DNA of 64,000 bases, taken from contig NZ_JOIX01000014.1 of assembly GCF_000720175.1 (NCBI RefSeq), positions 88,812 through 152,811 on the forward strand, in the 5' to 3' direction. The number at the start of each line of letters is the position of its first letter. Within the stretch, counting starts at the first letter, position 1. Under the pieces are notes generated by a model that saw only the letters and a list, made by a program, of their open reading frames with translations, had not been told where the DNA came from and made no database searches. Both the position numbers and the translations under genes were made by a program. Below, one piece after another: positions 1 through 7,188 of this stretch. Origin of the DNA: Streptomyces sp. NRRL S-337 (GTDB taxonomy: Bacteria; Actinomycetota; Actinomycetes; Streptomycetales; Streptomycetaceae).

Positions 1-1334
1 TCGCCGACGGTGCTGAACAGCACCGACAGGAAGATCGCGGTACCGGCGGTGGCGCCCATCTGCCGGAAGAAGGTGGACGACGCGGTCGCCACGCCCATGT
101 CCTTGGGCGGGACGGCGTTCTGCACCGCGAGCACCAGGGTCTGCATGCATCCGCCCAGGCCGAGGCCGAAGACGAGCATGTAGGCCATGGTCTCCCCCAG
201 CGGGGTGTCCCACTGGACGCGGTAGTGGAAGAGCAGCATCGCCGCGATCATCAGCGCGGTGCCGACGATCGGGAAGACCTTGTAGCGGCCGGTCTTGGCG
301 GTGATCTGGCCGGACGCGATGGAGGCGATGAACATGCCCGCCATCAGCGGCAGCATCTCCAGGCCGGACTTGGTGGGGCTGGCGCCCTTCACGATCTGGA
401 GGTACTGCGGGATCATCAGCATCCCGCCGAACATGCCCATGCCGATCAGCACGGACATCAGGCTGGTCTTGCTGAAGGTGCCGTTGCGGAACAGCCGCAT
501 CGGGATCAGCGCGTCCTCGCCGATCCACCGCTCCACGAAGATCCAGGCGAGGATGCCGACCGCGCCGATGACGTAACAGGCGATCGACCGGGACGAGTCC
601 CAGCCCCACTCCCGGCCCTGCTCGGCGACGAGCAGCAGCGGGACGACGCCGACGGAGATGGTGAGCGCGCCCCACCAGTCGATGCGGTGGTCGCGCCGGG
701 TGTGCGGGATGTTGAGGACCTTGGCGACGACGAACAGCGCGATGATGCCGATCGGCACGTTGACCAGGAAGACCCAGCGCCAGCCGGTGACGCCCAGCAG
801 CTGGTCCTGGCCGGCCAGCGCGCCGCCGATCAGCGGTCCGGCGACGCTGGAGGTGGCGAAGGTGCCGAGCATGTAGCCCTGGTAGCGGGCGCGTTCGCGG
901 GGCGGGACGATGTCACCGATGATCGCCAGCGCCAGCGACATCAGACCGCCGGCGCCGAGCCCCTGCACCGCGCGGAACGCGGCGAGTTCGGTCATCGAGG
1001 TGGAGAAGGTGCACAGCACCGAGCCGATGACGAAGATGCTGATGGCGGTGAGGTAGTAGGGCTTGCGGCCGTGCAGGTCGGACAGCTTGCCGTACAGCGG
1101 GGTGGCGATCGTCGAGGTGATCAGGTAGGCGGTGGTCGCCCAGGCCTGCTGGCTGAGGCCGTGCAGGTCGTCGGCGATGGTCCGGATGGACGTGCTGACG
1201 ATGGTCTGGTCGAGCGCGGCGAGGAACATGCCGAGCATCAGGCCGCTGAGGATGGTGAGGATCTGACGGTGGGTCAGTACTCCGGACCCGGGTATCGCCT
1301 TGGCTCCCGCCTCGGGCGGGGAGGTGGTGCTCAT
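1..1334 (-). CDS. DHA2-family (EmrB/QacA-like) MFS drug exporter, 3' part missing
   Basis: Proton-driven multidrug export through the cytoplasmic membrane. The N-terminal segment has the family signature around LDQTIVSTSIRTIADDL, followed by the motif-A loop LYGKLSDLHGRKP and many hydrophobic helices, fitting a 14-helix DHA2 carrier. The reading frame runs off the left edge of the window, so the C-terminus is absent. The ATG start is fixed by an ATGA overlap with the stop of the upstream MarR gene, so the two are translationally coupled and the carrier is probably the regulated target. Substrate cannot be read from sequence. Confidence 0.93.
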   Translation of the reverse strand, partial: MSTTSPPEAGAKAIPGSGVLTHRQILTILSGLMLGMFLAALDQTIVSTSIRTIADDLHGLSQQAWATTAYLITSTIATPLYGKLSDLHGRKPYYLTAISIFVIGSVLCTFSTSMTELAAFRAVQGLGAGGLMSLALAIIGDIVPPRERARYQGYMLGTFATSSVAGPLIGGALAGQDQLLGVTGWRWVFLVNVPIGIIALFVVAKVLNIPHTRRDHRIDWWGALTISVGVVPLLLVAEQGREWGWDSSRSIACYVIGAVGILAWIFVERWIGEDALIPMRLFRNGTFSKTSLMSVLIGMGMFGGMLMIPQYLQIVKGASPTKSGLEMLPLMAGMFIASIASGQITAKTGRYKVFPIVGTALMIAAMLLFHYRVQWDTPLGETMAYMLVFGLGLGGCMQTLVLAVQNAVPPKDMGVATASSTFFRQMGATAGTAIFLSVLFSTVG

Positions 1335-1882
1335 GTACGTATCTCTCCCTGCTCCACGGCGGCACCCTGGTCTCCCCCGGGACCCAGCCGTGTGTGTTGT
1401 CGTGTCGCCATGTCCTCGTTGAGCCGGCCCAGCAGCCGGATGAGGTCGGCCCGGTCCTGGGGCGACCACGGTGCGAGGAGCGCGGCCAGTTCGGCGTCGC
1501 GCTGACGCCGGTAGTTCTCGAACGCGGCCCGTCCGGCGTCGGTCGCGGCCAGCAGTGACCCGCGGCGGTCCTCGGGGTCGGGACGGCGGGCGACCAGCCC
1601 TCGCTCGACCAGCGAACGCACCTGGCGGCTGACCGTCGACAGGTCCAGGAACGCGTCGGCGGCCAGGTCGGTCGCCCGCATGTCGCCGCCGACCACCAGC
1701 CGGGCCAGCAGCACCCGGTCCGCGGCGCCGCCGTCGGTCTTGGCCCGCTGCTTCCAGGCCGCGAGCAGCCGGGAGAAACGGACGATCTCCGTTCCCAGCC
1801 CGGCCGCCGCCTCTTCCAGCGCCGACTCGACGGTGATCCGCGGGGCCGCCCGGTCACATCCCGGCACGAGACCCTTACTCAT
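1331..1882 (-). CDS. MarR-family transcriptional regulator
   Basis: Winged-helix repressor of about 183 residues. The recognition region reads VVGGDMRATDLAADAFLDLSTVSRQ and is followed by the wing RRPDPEDRRGS, the typical MarR D-x-R-D/E-R pattern. I chose the ATG at 1882 because an AAGGA ribosome-binding site lies just upstream; the open frame itself extends to 1951, but the added residues overlap the presumed promoter. Its stop overlaps the start of the downstream drug exporter (ATGA). A palindrome lies about 50 bases upstream, the expected place for autoregulation. Ligand unknown. Confidence 0.9.
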   Translation of the reverse strand: MSKGLVPGCDRAAPRITVESALEEAAAGLGTEIVRFSRLLAAWKQRAKTDGGAADRVLLARLVVGGDMRATDLAADAFLDLSTVSRQVRSLVERGLVARRPDPEDRRGSLLAATDAGRAAFENYRRQRDAELAALLAPWSPQDRADLIRLLGRLNEDMATRQHTRLGPGGDQGAAVEQGEIRT

Positions 1883-1934
1883 CGTGTTGATCCTTAGCGG
1901 TGAAGCATCGATCCGGCTCGATCCGGCGAATAGA

Positions 1935-1953
1935 TTGCTTGTACCTAGCAAGC
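1935..1953. promoter_or_regulatory. Putative MarR operator
   Basis: Inverted repeat containing TTGCT-N7-AGCAA and, offset by two bases, GCTTG-N7-CAAGC, just upstream of the MarR/exporter operon. Its core TTGTACCTAGCAA resembles the core TTGCCTCTAGCAA of the larger palindrome at 23596-23624. Assignment as operator is inferred from position and symmetry. Confidence 0.5.
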
Positions 1954-2024
1954 TTAGCGCCCTGGAGAGGGTGCTGCGCGCCCGGGGACGGAGGCATTCC
2001 GGGGCGGCCGCGCCGGGGTGGTCC

Positions 2025-2369
2025 TCACGCTGTGGGTGCCGCGCACTCCTCGGTGGCCTTGACCACGGTGAGCGTGATCTTCCGGTCGTCCATCGGCGTG
2101 CCCGGTGCCGGGTCCTGACCGCAGACCTTCCACGAGGCCGGCCAGAGCACGAGGCGGCCGGCTCCGCGGCCGTCCCGGAACCGGACGGTGGTGTTGTAGT
2201 TGAGCTCCCCGTAGGCGGCGACCAGGTTCTTGCCCGTCACGTCGGGCATCGGACGGCCGTCGGCGCGGGCCGGTGCGGCAGGGCCGAGCAGGGAGACGGC
2301 GAGGGCCGTGGCGGCGGTAGCCGTGGCGAGGACGGTTCTGGCGGTGCTGGTGTGGTGGGTGTGGTTCAT
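2025..2369 (-). CDS. Small secreted protein with one PASTA-like domain
   Basis: About 114 residues. A classical signal peptide (short basic start, Ala/Leu-rich core, cleavage near APARADG) is followed by a single PASTA-like module beginning MPDVTGKNLVAAYGELNYN, with the usual P-D-V-x-G-K/Q start and a C-terminal ITLTVV strand. Two cysteines (WKVCGQD and EECAAP) may pair outside the cell. PASTA modules bind peptidoglycan fragments or act as adhesive folds; no kinase is attached here. The ATG at 2369 gives a normal signal peptide. A GTG at 2402 would overlap the upstream EamA gene by 20 bases and add 11 residues, and neither start has an ideal ribosome-binding site. Confidence 0.75.
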   Translation of the reverse strand: MNHTHHTSTARTVLATATAATALAVSLLGPAAPARADGRPMPDVTGKNLVAAYGELNYNTTVRFRDGRGAGRLVLWPASWKVCGQDPAPGTPMDDRKITLTVVKATEECAAPTA

Positions 2370-2382
2370 CTCCGGTGAACGA

Positions 2383-3288
2383 TCAGCGGGCGGGCCGGTC
2401 ACTTACCGCCGAAGGGGTGTCCTGGCCGGTGACCACGTCTCTGGTCAGTGCGACGCGGGAGAGATAAAGGGCGCCCCACAGGACCAGGGCGATGCCGGCG
2501 CATTCGGGGATCAGCCACCAGCCGGTGCGGACCCGTTCGTCGAAGAGGGTGACGCCCAGCGACAGGCTCACCAGCGCATCGCCGAGGGTGAGCACCGGCT
2601 GGGAGGCGGTCAGCGGTCCGGACTGCATGGCGTTCTCGAAGAGGAAGAGGGCCAGCACGCCGACGACCGCGAACCCGTACGTCTGCCAGGAGGCGAAGAA
2701 GGTGGCCGGGCCGCCGGTCTGCCAGGCGTGCGTGGCGTCCTTCATCAGGGCCGCGGTCAGGGCGTAGGAGACGGCCGCGGCGGCGGCGAAGCAGGCCGCC
2801 CGTACGCCGCCGGCCCCGCGGCGCAGCGCGGCTCCGACCGCGGACCCGACCACCGCGGCACACACCGCCAGGGCGAGTACCCAGCGGCTGAGCGGGGCGT
2901 GGTCGGTGCCGATGGTGGGGGCGGCGGCGGCCAGCGCGGAGCCGAGGCCGACGACGATCAGCGCCACGCCGGTCCAGCCGCCGCGGGAGATCCGCCCGCC
3001 GAGCAGCAGCCGGCCGATGAGCAGGGCCAGCGGGAGTTCGAGGACGAAGATCGGCTGGACCACGGACAGCGCGCCCTGGGAGAGCGCCAGCGCCTGGAAG
3101 CAGGCCGCGGCGATGACGGCGAGCATGCCGCCGAGCCAGGCGGCCCGGTGCAGCAGGTCGACGAGCAGGCCCACGCGCAGGCCGCGGGCCAGCGGGACGG
3201 TGCGGGCCGCACGCCGCTGCAACACCGTGGCCAGCGCGTTGCTGGCCGCGGCGAGCAGGGCGAAGAGCACGGCCGGCCATGTGGCCAT
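2383..3288 (-). CDS. EamA/DMT-superfamily transporter
   Basis: Integral membrane protein of about 301 residues with roughly ten hydrophobic helices in two similar halves, as in drug/metabolite transporters. The start reads MATWPAVLFALLAAASNALA, with the usual immediate first helix, and the middle has the characteristic VVQPIFVLELPLALLIGRLL. A GGAGG site lies 7 bases before the chosen ATG. The C-terminal tail is short and hydrophilic (TGQDTPSAVSDRPAR). The next gene downstream, the PASTA-like protein, may be co-transcribed. Substrate unknown; export of small metabolites is typical of the family. Confidence 0.85.
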   Translation of the reverse strand: MATWPAVLFALLAAASNALATVLQRRAARTVPLARGLRVGLLVDLLHRAAWLGGMLAVIAAACFQALALSQGALSVVQPIFVLELPLALLIGRLLLGGRISRGGWTGVALIVVGLGSALAAAAPTIGTDHAPLSRWVLALAVCAAVVGSAVGAALRRGAGGVRAACFAAAAAVSYALTAALMKDATHAWQTGGPATFFASWQTYGFAVVGVLALFLFENAMQSGPLTASQPVLTLGDALVSLSLGVTLFDERVRTGWWLIPECAGIALVLWGALYLSRVALTRDVVTGQDTPSAVSDRPAR

Positions 3289-3526
3289 GCGGCAACCTCC
3301 CGGGCGCGGCGGCGGAGCCTTGGAGCTCGACGCTAACCGGAGGCGGCGCGGCCGGCCTGCCGACACGGGGGCCGGGTGGTCCGGCCGGCGGCACCGCGGT
3401 GCATACCCGCCGAGCGCCCCGGCCGCTCGCCGGGCCGCTCCCCCACGCGGTCCGCGCCCCGCTCCCGCCTCCCGATCCCCCAGCCTCCCCGGGCCTGCCC
3501 CGCTGCCCCGCTTCCTGGAGACCGCC

Positions 3527-3636
3527 ATGCCTCTGACGTCGCAACGGGCCGACGTGCCCGTGACCATCGACGATCCAAGTGCAACGACGGGTCCCAGTGC
3601 ACCGACGGCTGCACGCTCTGCGTCGACAAAACCTGC
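3527..3636 (+). pseudogene. Remnant of a small 4Fe-4S ferredoxin-like gene
   Basis: A GGAG-preceded ATG opens a frame starting MPLTSQRADVPVTIDD, which matches my recollection of a small actinobacterial dicluster ferredoxin (usual continuation SKCI-DGCTLCVD-CPLD). Here the match jumps to another frame, giving SKCND and then CTDGCTLCVDKTC, and is lost after about 36 codons. The second cluster motif and C-terminus are absent. I read this as a frameshifted and truncated relic. It runs straight into the ABC-binding-protein relic at 3648, so an internal deletion probably joined two neighbouring genes. Confidence 0.55.
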
Positions 3637-3647
3637 GCGGAGCGCCC

Positions 3648-3900
3648 AACACCATCGCCGCCAAGCCCGGTTCGGCGCTGCGCTCGCTGTCGGACCTGCG
3701 CGGCGAGAGCGTCTGCAGCAGCGTCGGCTCGGCCTCCGACGGGACGCTGGTACGGGCGTTGCAGCGGGCCGGCATCGACCCGGAGCAGGGCGTCCACCAG
3801 CTCCACCCTCCACGGCGTGACCGTGCGGGACGCCTTCGCCGGTCAACACCCCGGTGCCGTCAAGGAGTTCATCGCCGCGCAACGGGACGCGACGCGCTGG
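3648..3900 (+). pseudogene. Remnant of an ABC transporter substrate-binding protein (SsuA/NMT1-like)
   Basis: One frame reads NTIAAKPGSALRSLSDLRGE followed by a GSASDGTLVRALQRAGIDPE segment, the typical hinge and mid-domain pattern of sulfonate/nitrate/taurine binding proteins (IxxKxGSxIxSxxDLKGKKV..GS..). From about 3820 a second frame carries DAFAGQHPGAVKEFIAAQRDA, matching the C-terminal part of the same family. There is no start, signal peptide or central part, and the pieces are in different frames, so no functional protein is possible. The bases from 3289 to 3526 before these relics hold no gene I can support. Confidence 0.6.
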
Positions 3901-4111
3901 CCACCACGGGCTGCCCGGCGCCGTACGACGCGACCGCGGTCGCCGCGCTCGGAGCCCGGGCGTGGCAGGTCCGGGCCGACGCCGCCCGGGCGCCGGGCTC
4001 GTCGCGAAGGGGTGACACACGTTCGGGCCGTCCGGGGTGGCCGGGGGCACGGCCGGGTTGAAGGCTCGGGGAGACACCCCGAAGGCGCAGCCGCCCGTGC
4101 AAGGAGTTCCG

Positions 4112-4825
4112 ATGGCCCCCGCGTACCGCTACGACGACCTGAGCGCCCTCTTCATCAACTGCACCCTCAAGCGCTCGCCGGAGATCAGCAACACCGAGGG
4201 CCTGGTCGAGCGGAGCCGGGCCGTCATGGAGGGCAACGGGGTCACGACGGAGGTGCTCCGGGCCGTCGACGAGGACATCGCGACCGGGGTGTGGCCGGAC
4301 ATGACGGAGCACGGCTGGGCGTCCGACGCCTGGCCGGAGCTGTACCGCAAGGTGCTGGCCGCGGACATCCTGGTGCTGTGCGGGCCGATCTGGCTCGGTG
4401 ACAACAGCTCGGTGATGAAGCAGGTCATCGAGCGGCTCTACGCCTGTTCCAGCGTGCTCAACGACCGTGGCCAGTACGCCTATTACGGCCGGGCGGGCGG
4501 CTGCCTGATCACCGGCAACGAGGACGGCATCAAGCACTGCGCCATGAACGTCCTCTACAGCCTGCAGCACCTGGGCTACACCGTCCCGCCGCAGGCCGAC
4601 GCCGGCTGGATCGGTGAGGCCGGGCCCGGGCCGTCGTACCTCGATCCGGGCTCGGGCGGGCCGGAGAACGACTTCACCAACCGCAACACCGCCTTCATGA
4701 GCTGGAACCTGATGCATGTCGCGGCGATGCTCAAGCGGGCGGGCGGCATCCCGGCGCACGGCAACCAGCGCACCGAGTGGGACGCCGGCTGCCGCGCGGA
4801 CCAGGCCAATCCGGAGCACCGCTGA
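4112..4825 (+). CDS. Flavodoxin-fold NAD(P)H-dependent oxidoreductase
   Basis: About 237 residues. The N-terminal strand-loop ALFINCTLKRSPEISNTEGL is the FMN phosphate-binding pattern of the NADPH-dependent FMN reductase/flavodoxin family. ILVLCGPIWLGDNSSVMKQV and YGRAGGCLITGNEDG are the second and third flavin-contacting segments. Family members reduce quinones, azo compounds or free flavin using bound FMN in the cytoplasm. ATG chosen because AAGGAG lies 5 bases before it. The SpoIIE phosphatase gene begins about 20 bases downstream on the same strand. Physiological substrate unknown. Confidence 0.87.
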   Translation: MAPAYRYDDLSALFINCTLKRSPEISNTEGLVERSRAVMEGNGVTTEVLRAVDEDIATGVWPDMTEHGWASDAWPELYRKVLAADILVLCGPIWLGDNSSVMKQVIERLYACSSVLNDRGQYAYYGRAGGCLITGNEDGIKHCAMNVLYSLQHLGYTVPPQADAGWIGEAGPGPSYLDPGSGGPENDFTNRNTAFMSWNLMHVAAMLKRAGGIPAHGNQRTEWDAGCRADQANPEHR

Positions 4826-4845
4826 GCACCCGCGCCGGTTCGGCG

Positions 4846-5964
4846 GTGGCCGATCCGCACGCGTCCGCGCCCGCGCTCCGGCCGCCGGCCGTGCGCTGGC
4901 CCCGTTACGTGCGACTCGCTCCGGCCGTCCTGGTGGCCGGCGGTCTCCTCTGGGACGCGCTGTCCCCGCAGGACTACTGGGGTGATCCGATGCTGACCGC
5001 GGCCAGTGTGACGGCGGGTGCGCTGCTGACGCTGCGGCACACCGTCGTGGTCGGGCTGGTGCTGGTGCTCGGGGTGTTCGCGCTGACGGTGAAGGACGGC
5101 ACCGCCGGTGACGCGGTGGGTCATCTGGAGCTGGCCAACACCTTGTTCGCCGCGCTGATGGGCATCGGGGTGAACCGGGTGATCGCCCGGCACGGCCGTC
5201 ATCTGGACGTGGTGCGGATGGTGGCGGAGGCGGCGCAGCTCGCCGTGCTGCCGGCCCCGCCGGAGCGGATCGGGCCGCTGGCCGTCGCGGCCCGCTACCA
5301 GGCCGCCCAGAGCGAGGCCCGGATCGGCGGTGACGCCTATGCCGTGCAGCGGACGCCGTACGGGGTGCGGCTGCTGATCGCCGACGTGCGGGGCAAGGGG
5401 CTGGGCGCGGTGAGCGCGGTGTCGGTGCTGCTGGGCGCGTTCCGGGAGGCGGCGGAGCAGGAGCCGGAGCTGACCGGGCTGGCCGAGCGGCTGGAGCGGT
5501 CGCTGCTGCGCGCGGGCGAGCAACTCTCCCAGGAGAGCCGTCTGGAGGGCTTCATCACCGCCCTGCTGGGGGAAGTTGGGCCGGGCAGTGGTGAGTTGCG
5601 GCTGCTGAACTGCGGCCATCCGGCGCCGTATCTGTGCCGGAACGGTGAGGTGCGGGCGCTTGCGACCGGTGAACCGGGGCTGCCGCTGGGTTTGGGCGAG
5701 CTGGCGGTGGCCCGGCCGGAGCCGGTCGACGTGCCGTTCCCGGTGGACAGCACCGTGCTGCTGGTCACCGACGGGGTGACCGAGGCCCGGGACCGCGGCG
5801 GGCGGTTCTACGACCCGGCGGCGCAGCTGGCGGGCCGCGGCCCGTTCGGCGGCCCGCAGGAAGTGATCGACGTCCTGGTGCGGGAGGTCGAGCGGTGGAC
5901 CGGCGGGCCGCGCGACGACGACATGGCGGTGCTCGCGGTCACCCGCCGGCCGGCGGCCGACTGA
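4846..5964 (+). CDS. Membrane-anchored SpoIIE-type PP2C phosphatase
   Basis: About 372 residues from the GTG chosen. Four hydrophobic segments in the first 120 residues (for example LAPAVLVAGGLLWDAL and VVVGLVLVLGVFAL) anchor a cytoplasmic SpoIIE/RsbU serine phosphatase domain. Metal-binding aspartates are visible in RIGGDAYAV, ADVRGKG, TDGVTEAR and RDDDMAVL. Such enzymes dephosphorylate anti-sigma-factor antagonists and so release sigma factors. No separate sensor or kinase domain is fused. The start is uncertain: the open frame reaches back to 4777 inside the flavodoxin gene, and a CTG at 4822 sits behind GGAG. Confidence 0.88.
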   Translation: MADPHASAPALRPPAVRWPRYVRLAPAVLVAGGLLWDALSPQDYWGDPMLTAASVTAGALLTLRHTVVVGLVLVLGVFALTVKDGTAGDAVGHLELANTLFAALMGIGVNRVIARHGRHLDVVRMVAEAAQLAVLPAPPERIGPLAVAARYQAAQSEARIGGDAYAVQRTPYGVRLLIADVRGKGLGAVSAVSVLLGAFREAAEQEPELTGLAERLERSLLRAGEQLSQESRLEGFITALLGEVGPGSGELRLLNCGHPAPYLCRNGEVRALATGEPGLPLGLGELAVARPEPVDVPFPVDSTVLLVTDGVTEARDRGGRFYDPAAQLAGRGPFGGPQEVIDVLVREVERWTGGPRDDDMAVLAVTRRPAAD

Positions 5965-6098
5965 CTGCCCGGTTCGAGTGGCCGACCTGCGCCGACAGCG
6001 TGTGCTACCGGGGATTCGGGGCGGGAGGTGAGAAGATCGATCAGAGCATCAGCATCCGCCCCGAGCGGTCCTCCGCTCCCGCGCAGATCGGAGTTGAT

Positions 6099-6284
6099 GT
6101 GTCCGAGAACAGATCAGCCCTGCTGAGCCAGCGCGCCGCCGTCATCTTCCTCCTAGGCGCCCTCACCGCCCTCGGCGCCGGTGTGCTCACCTGTGTCAAC
6201 GGCGGAACCCTGGCGTCCGCCACCCTGGTCGGCGGAGCGGCGTTCGGCGCCGGGGTCACGTTCTTCCATACGGTCATCGATTGA
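6099..6284 (+). CDS. Small two-helix membrane protein, unknown function
   Basis: About 61 residues from a GTG preceded by GGAG. After a polar start (SENRSALLSQRA) come two hydrophobic stretches, VIFLLGALTALGAGVLT and LVGGAAFGAGVTFFH, ending in VID. I recall similar short proteins in other Streptomyces but no function. It stands alone between the phosphatase and the next small gene on the same strand. The short length leaves some doubt, though the codon pattern and ribosome-binding site support a real gene. Confidence 0.6.
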   Translation: MSENRSALLSQRAAVIFLLGALTALGAGVLTCVNGGTLASATLVGGAAFGAGVTFFHTVID

Positions 6285-6498
6285 GTCCCGCCCTGCGGCG
6301 CCGGGGACCGCACCGGTGCACAGCCGTCCGCCATGGGTCGCGCCTGCCGTCACGGCGTGAGCGGGCGGTCACAGGGCGTCGAGGGCCGGTGGCGGAATCC
6401 GGGCCCCCGCATGCGGTGCGCCGCCGGACGGCAGGTGCGAAACTGAAAGACACCGCGCCCGGCCGCCGGCCGGTGCCCTTGCCGCCGAGGGGAACATC

Positions 6499-6798
6499 AT
6501 GACCTGGGCATCTTGGACCACTGTCGGGATCCACGCACTCCCCGGCGCGGTGCGCGCGGAGGAGATCGGCGTGATGAACGGCGATCTGACCATCCACACG
6601 ACCTGGTCGGAGAATCTGGCGCACGTAGCTGTGCAGTACACCGGGTCCTCGGACTGGTACACGATGGCCGGCAGTCCCGTGCCCTGCGATTCCGAAGCGG
6701 CCAGCCGCAGCTTCCACCAGGCCGTGGTGGAGGCGGTCCGCGGTGGGGAGCGGGCCGAGGCGACCCTCGACGAGCTGTTCCACCGGCAGGAGCAGTAA
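6499..6798 (+). CDS. Conserved-looking small hypothetical protein
   Basis: 99 residues beginning MTWASWTTVGIHALPGAVRAEE behind a GAGGGG ribosome-binding site. No signal peptide or membrane helix. It looks like a small soluble alpha/beta protein: a beta-rich first half (LTIHTTWSENLAHVAVQYTGS) and a helical C-terminus (ASRSFHQAVVEAVRGG). Third codon positions are strongly G/C, supporting expression. I do not recognise a function. An intrinsic terminator follows about 95 bases downstream, so it is probably the last gene of its transcript. Confidence 0.7.
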   Translation: MTWASWTTVGIHALPGAVRAEEIGVMNGDLTIHTTWSENLAHVAVQYTGSSDWYTMAGSPVPCDSEAASRSFHQAVVEAVRGGERAEATLDELFHRQEQ

Positions 6799-6892
6799 CA
6801 GGCAGCCGCGCCGCAGCGGGCAGCGGGCGCCCGGATCGTCCGTGAGTGCCGGAATCCTCCGCTGAAGTCCGGGCCCGCGTCCCGGCCTTGCG

Positions 6893-6923
6893 AGTCCACG
6901 ACCTGACGGGTCGTGGACTTTTT
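6893..6923 (+). terminator. Rho-independent terminator
   Basis: Perfect 11-bp stem (AGTCCACGACC / GGTCGTGGACT) with a five-base loop, followed by a run of five T. This is the most canonical U-tailed terminator in the window. It serves the small gene ending at 6798. Confidence 0.88.
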
Positions 6924-7188
6924 GCTGCGCCGACGGAGCAACCAATTCCGGCCCCATCAAGTCTCCCCTGACAACACAGGCACCGTTGGTCACCTTGCCA
7001 TCACCCAAAGGTGATCAATTGTCAAATTTTCACCACGAATCTCGCATACCGAGCATATGGCTTTACATGCTCATGCCAGGCAGACCAGGGTTTGCGCGGG
7101 GCCGACCGGCCCCCGCGGTGCCCAACGGCACCGTGTGTACGGGCGGTTGGCGTGACCACCGCCCCCGCAGCGCTAAGGACCCACATCT
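6924..7188. promoter_or_regulatory. AT-richer leader/promoter region of the metalloprotease gene
   Basis: 265 bases without a gene. Base composition drops between about 6995 and 7075, unusual for this window and typical of a regulated promoter. An inverted repeat ATCACC-CAAA-GGTGAT lies at 7000-7015, followed by TTGTCA at 7019-7024, a possible -35 box. No convincing -10 box could be fixed. The gene begins at a GTG at 7189 with AAGGA upstream. Confidence 0.45.

Noticed and set aside
1883..1951. Longer start for the MarR gene
   Set aside because: The extension overlaps the inverted repeat and lacks a ribosome-binding site, while the ATG at 1882 has one at normal distance.
5970..6010. Possible tRNA remnant because of a GGTTCGA box
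   Set aside because: No acceptor stem or anticodon arm could be paired around it.
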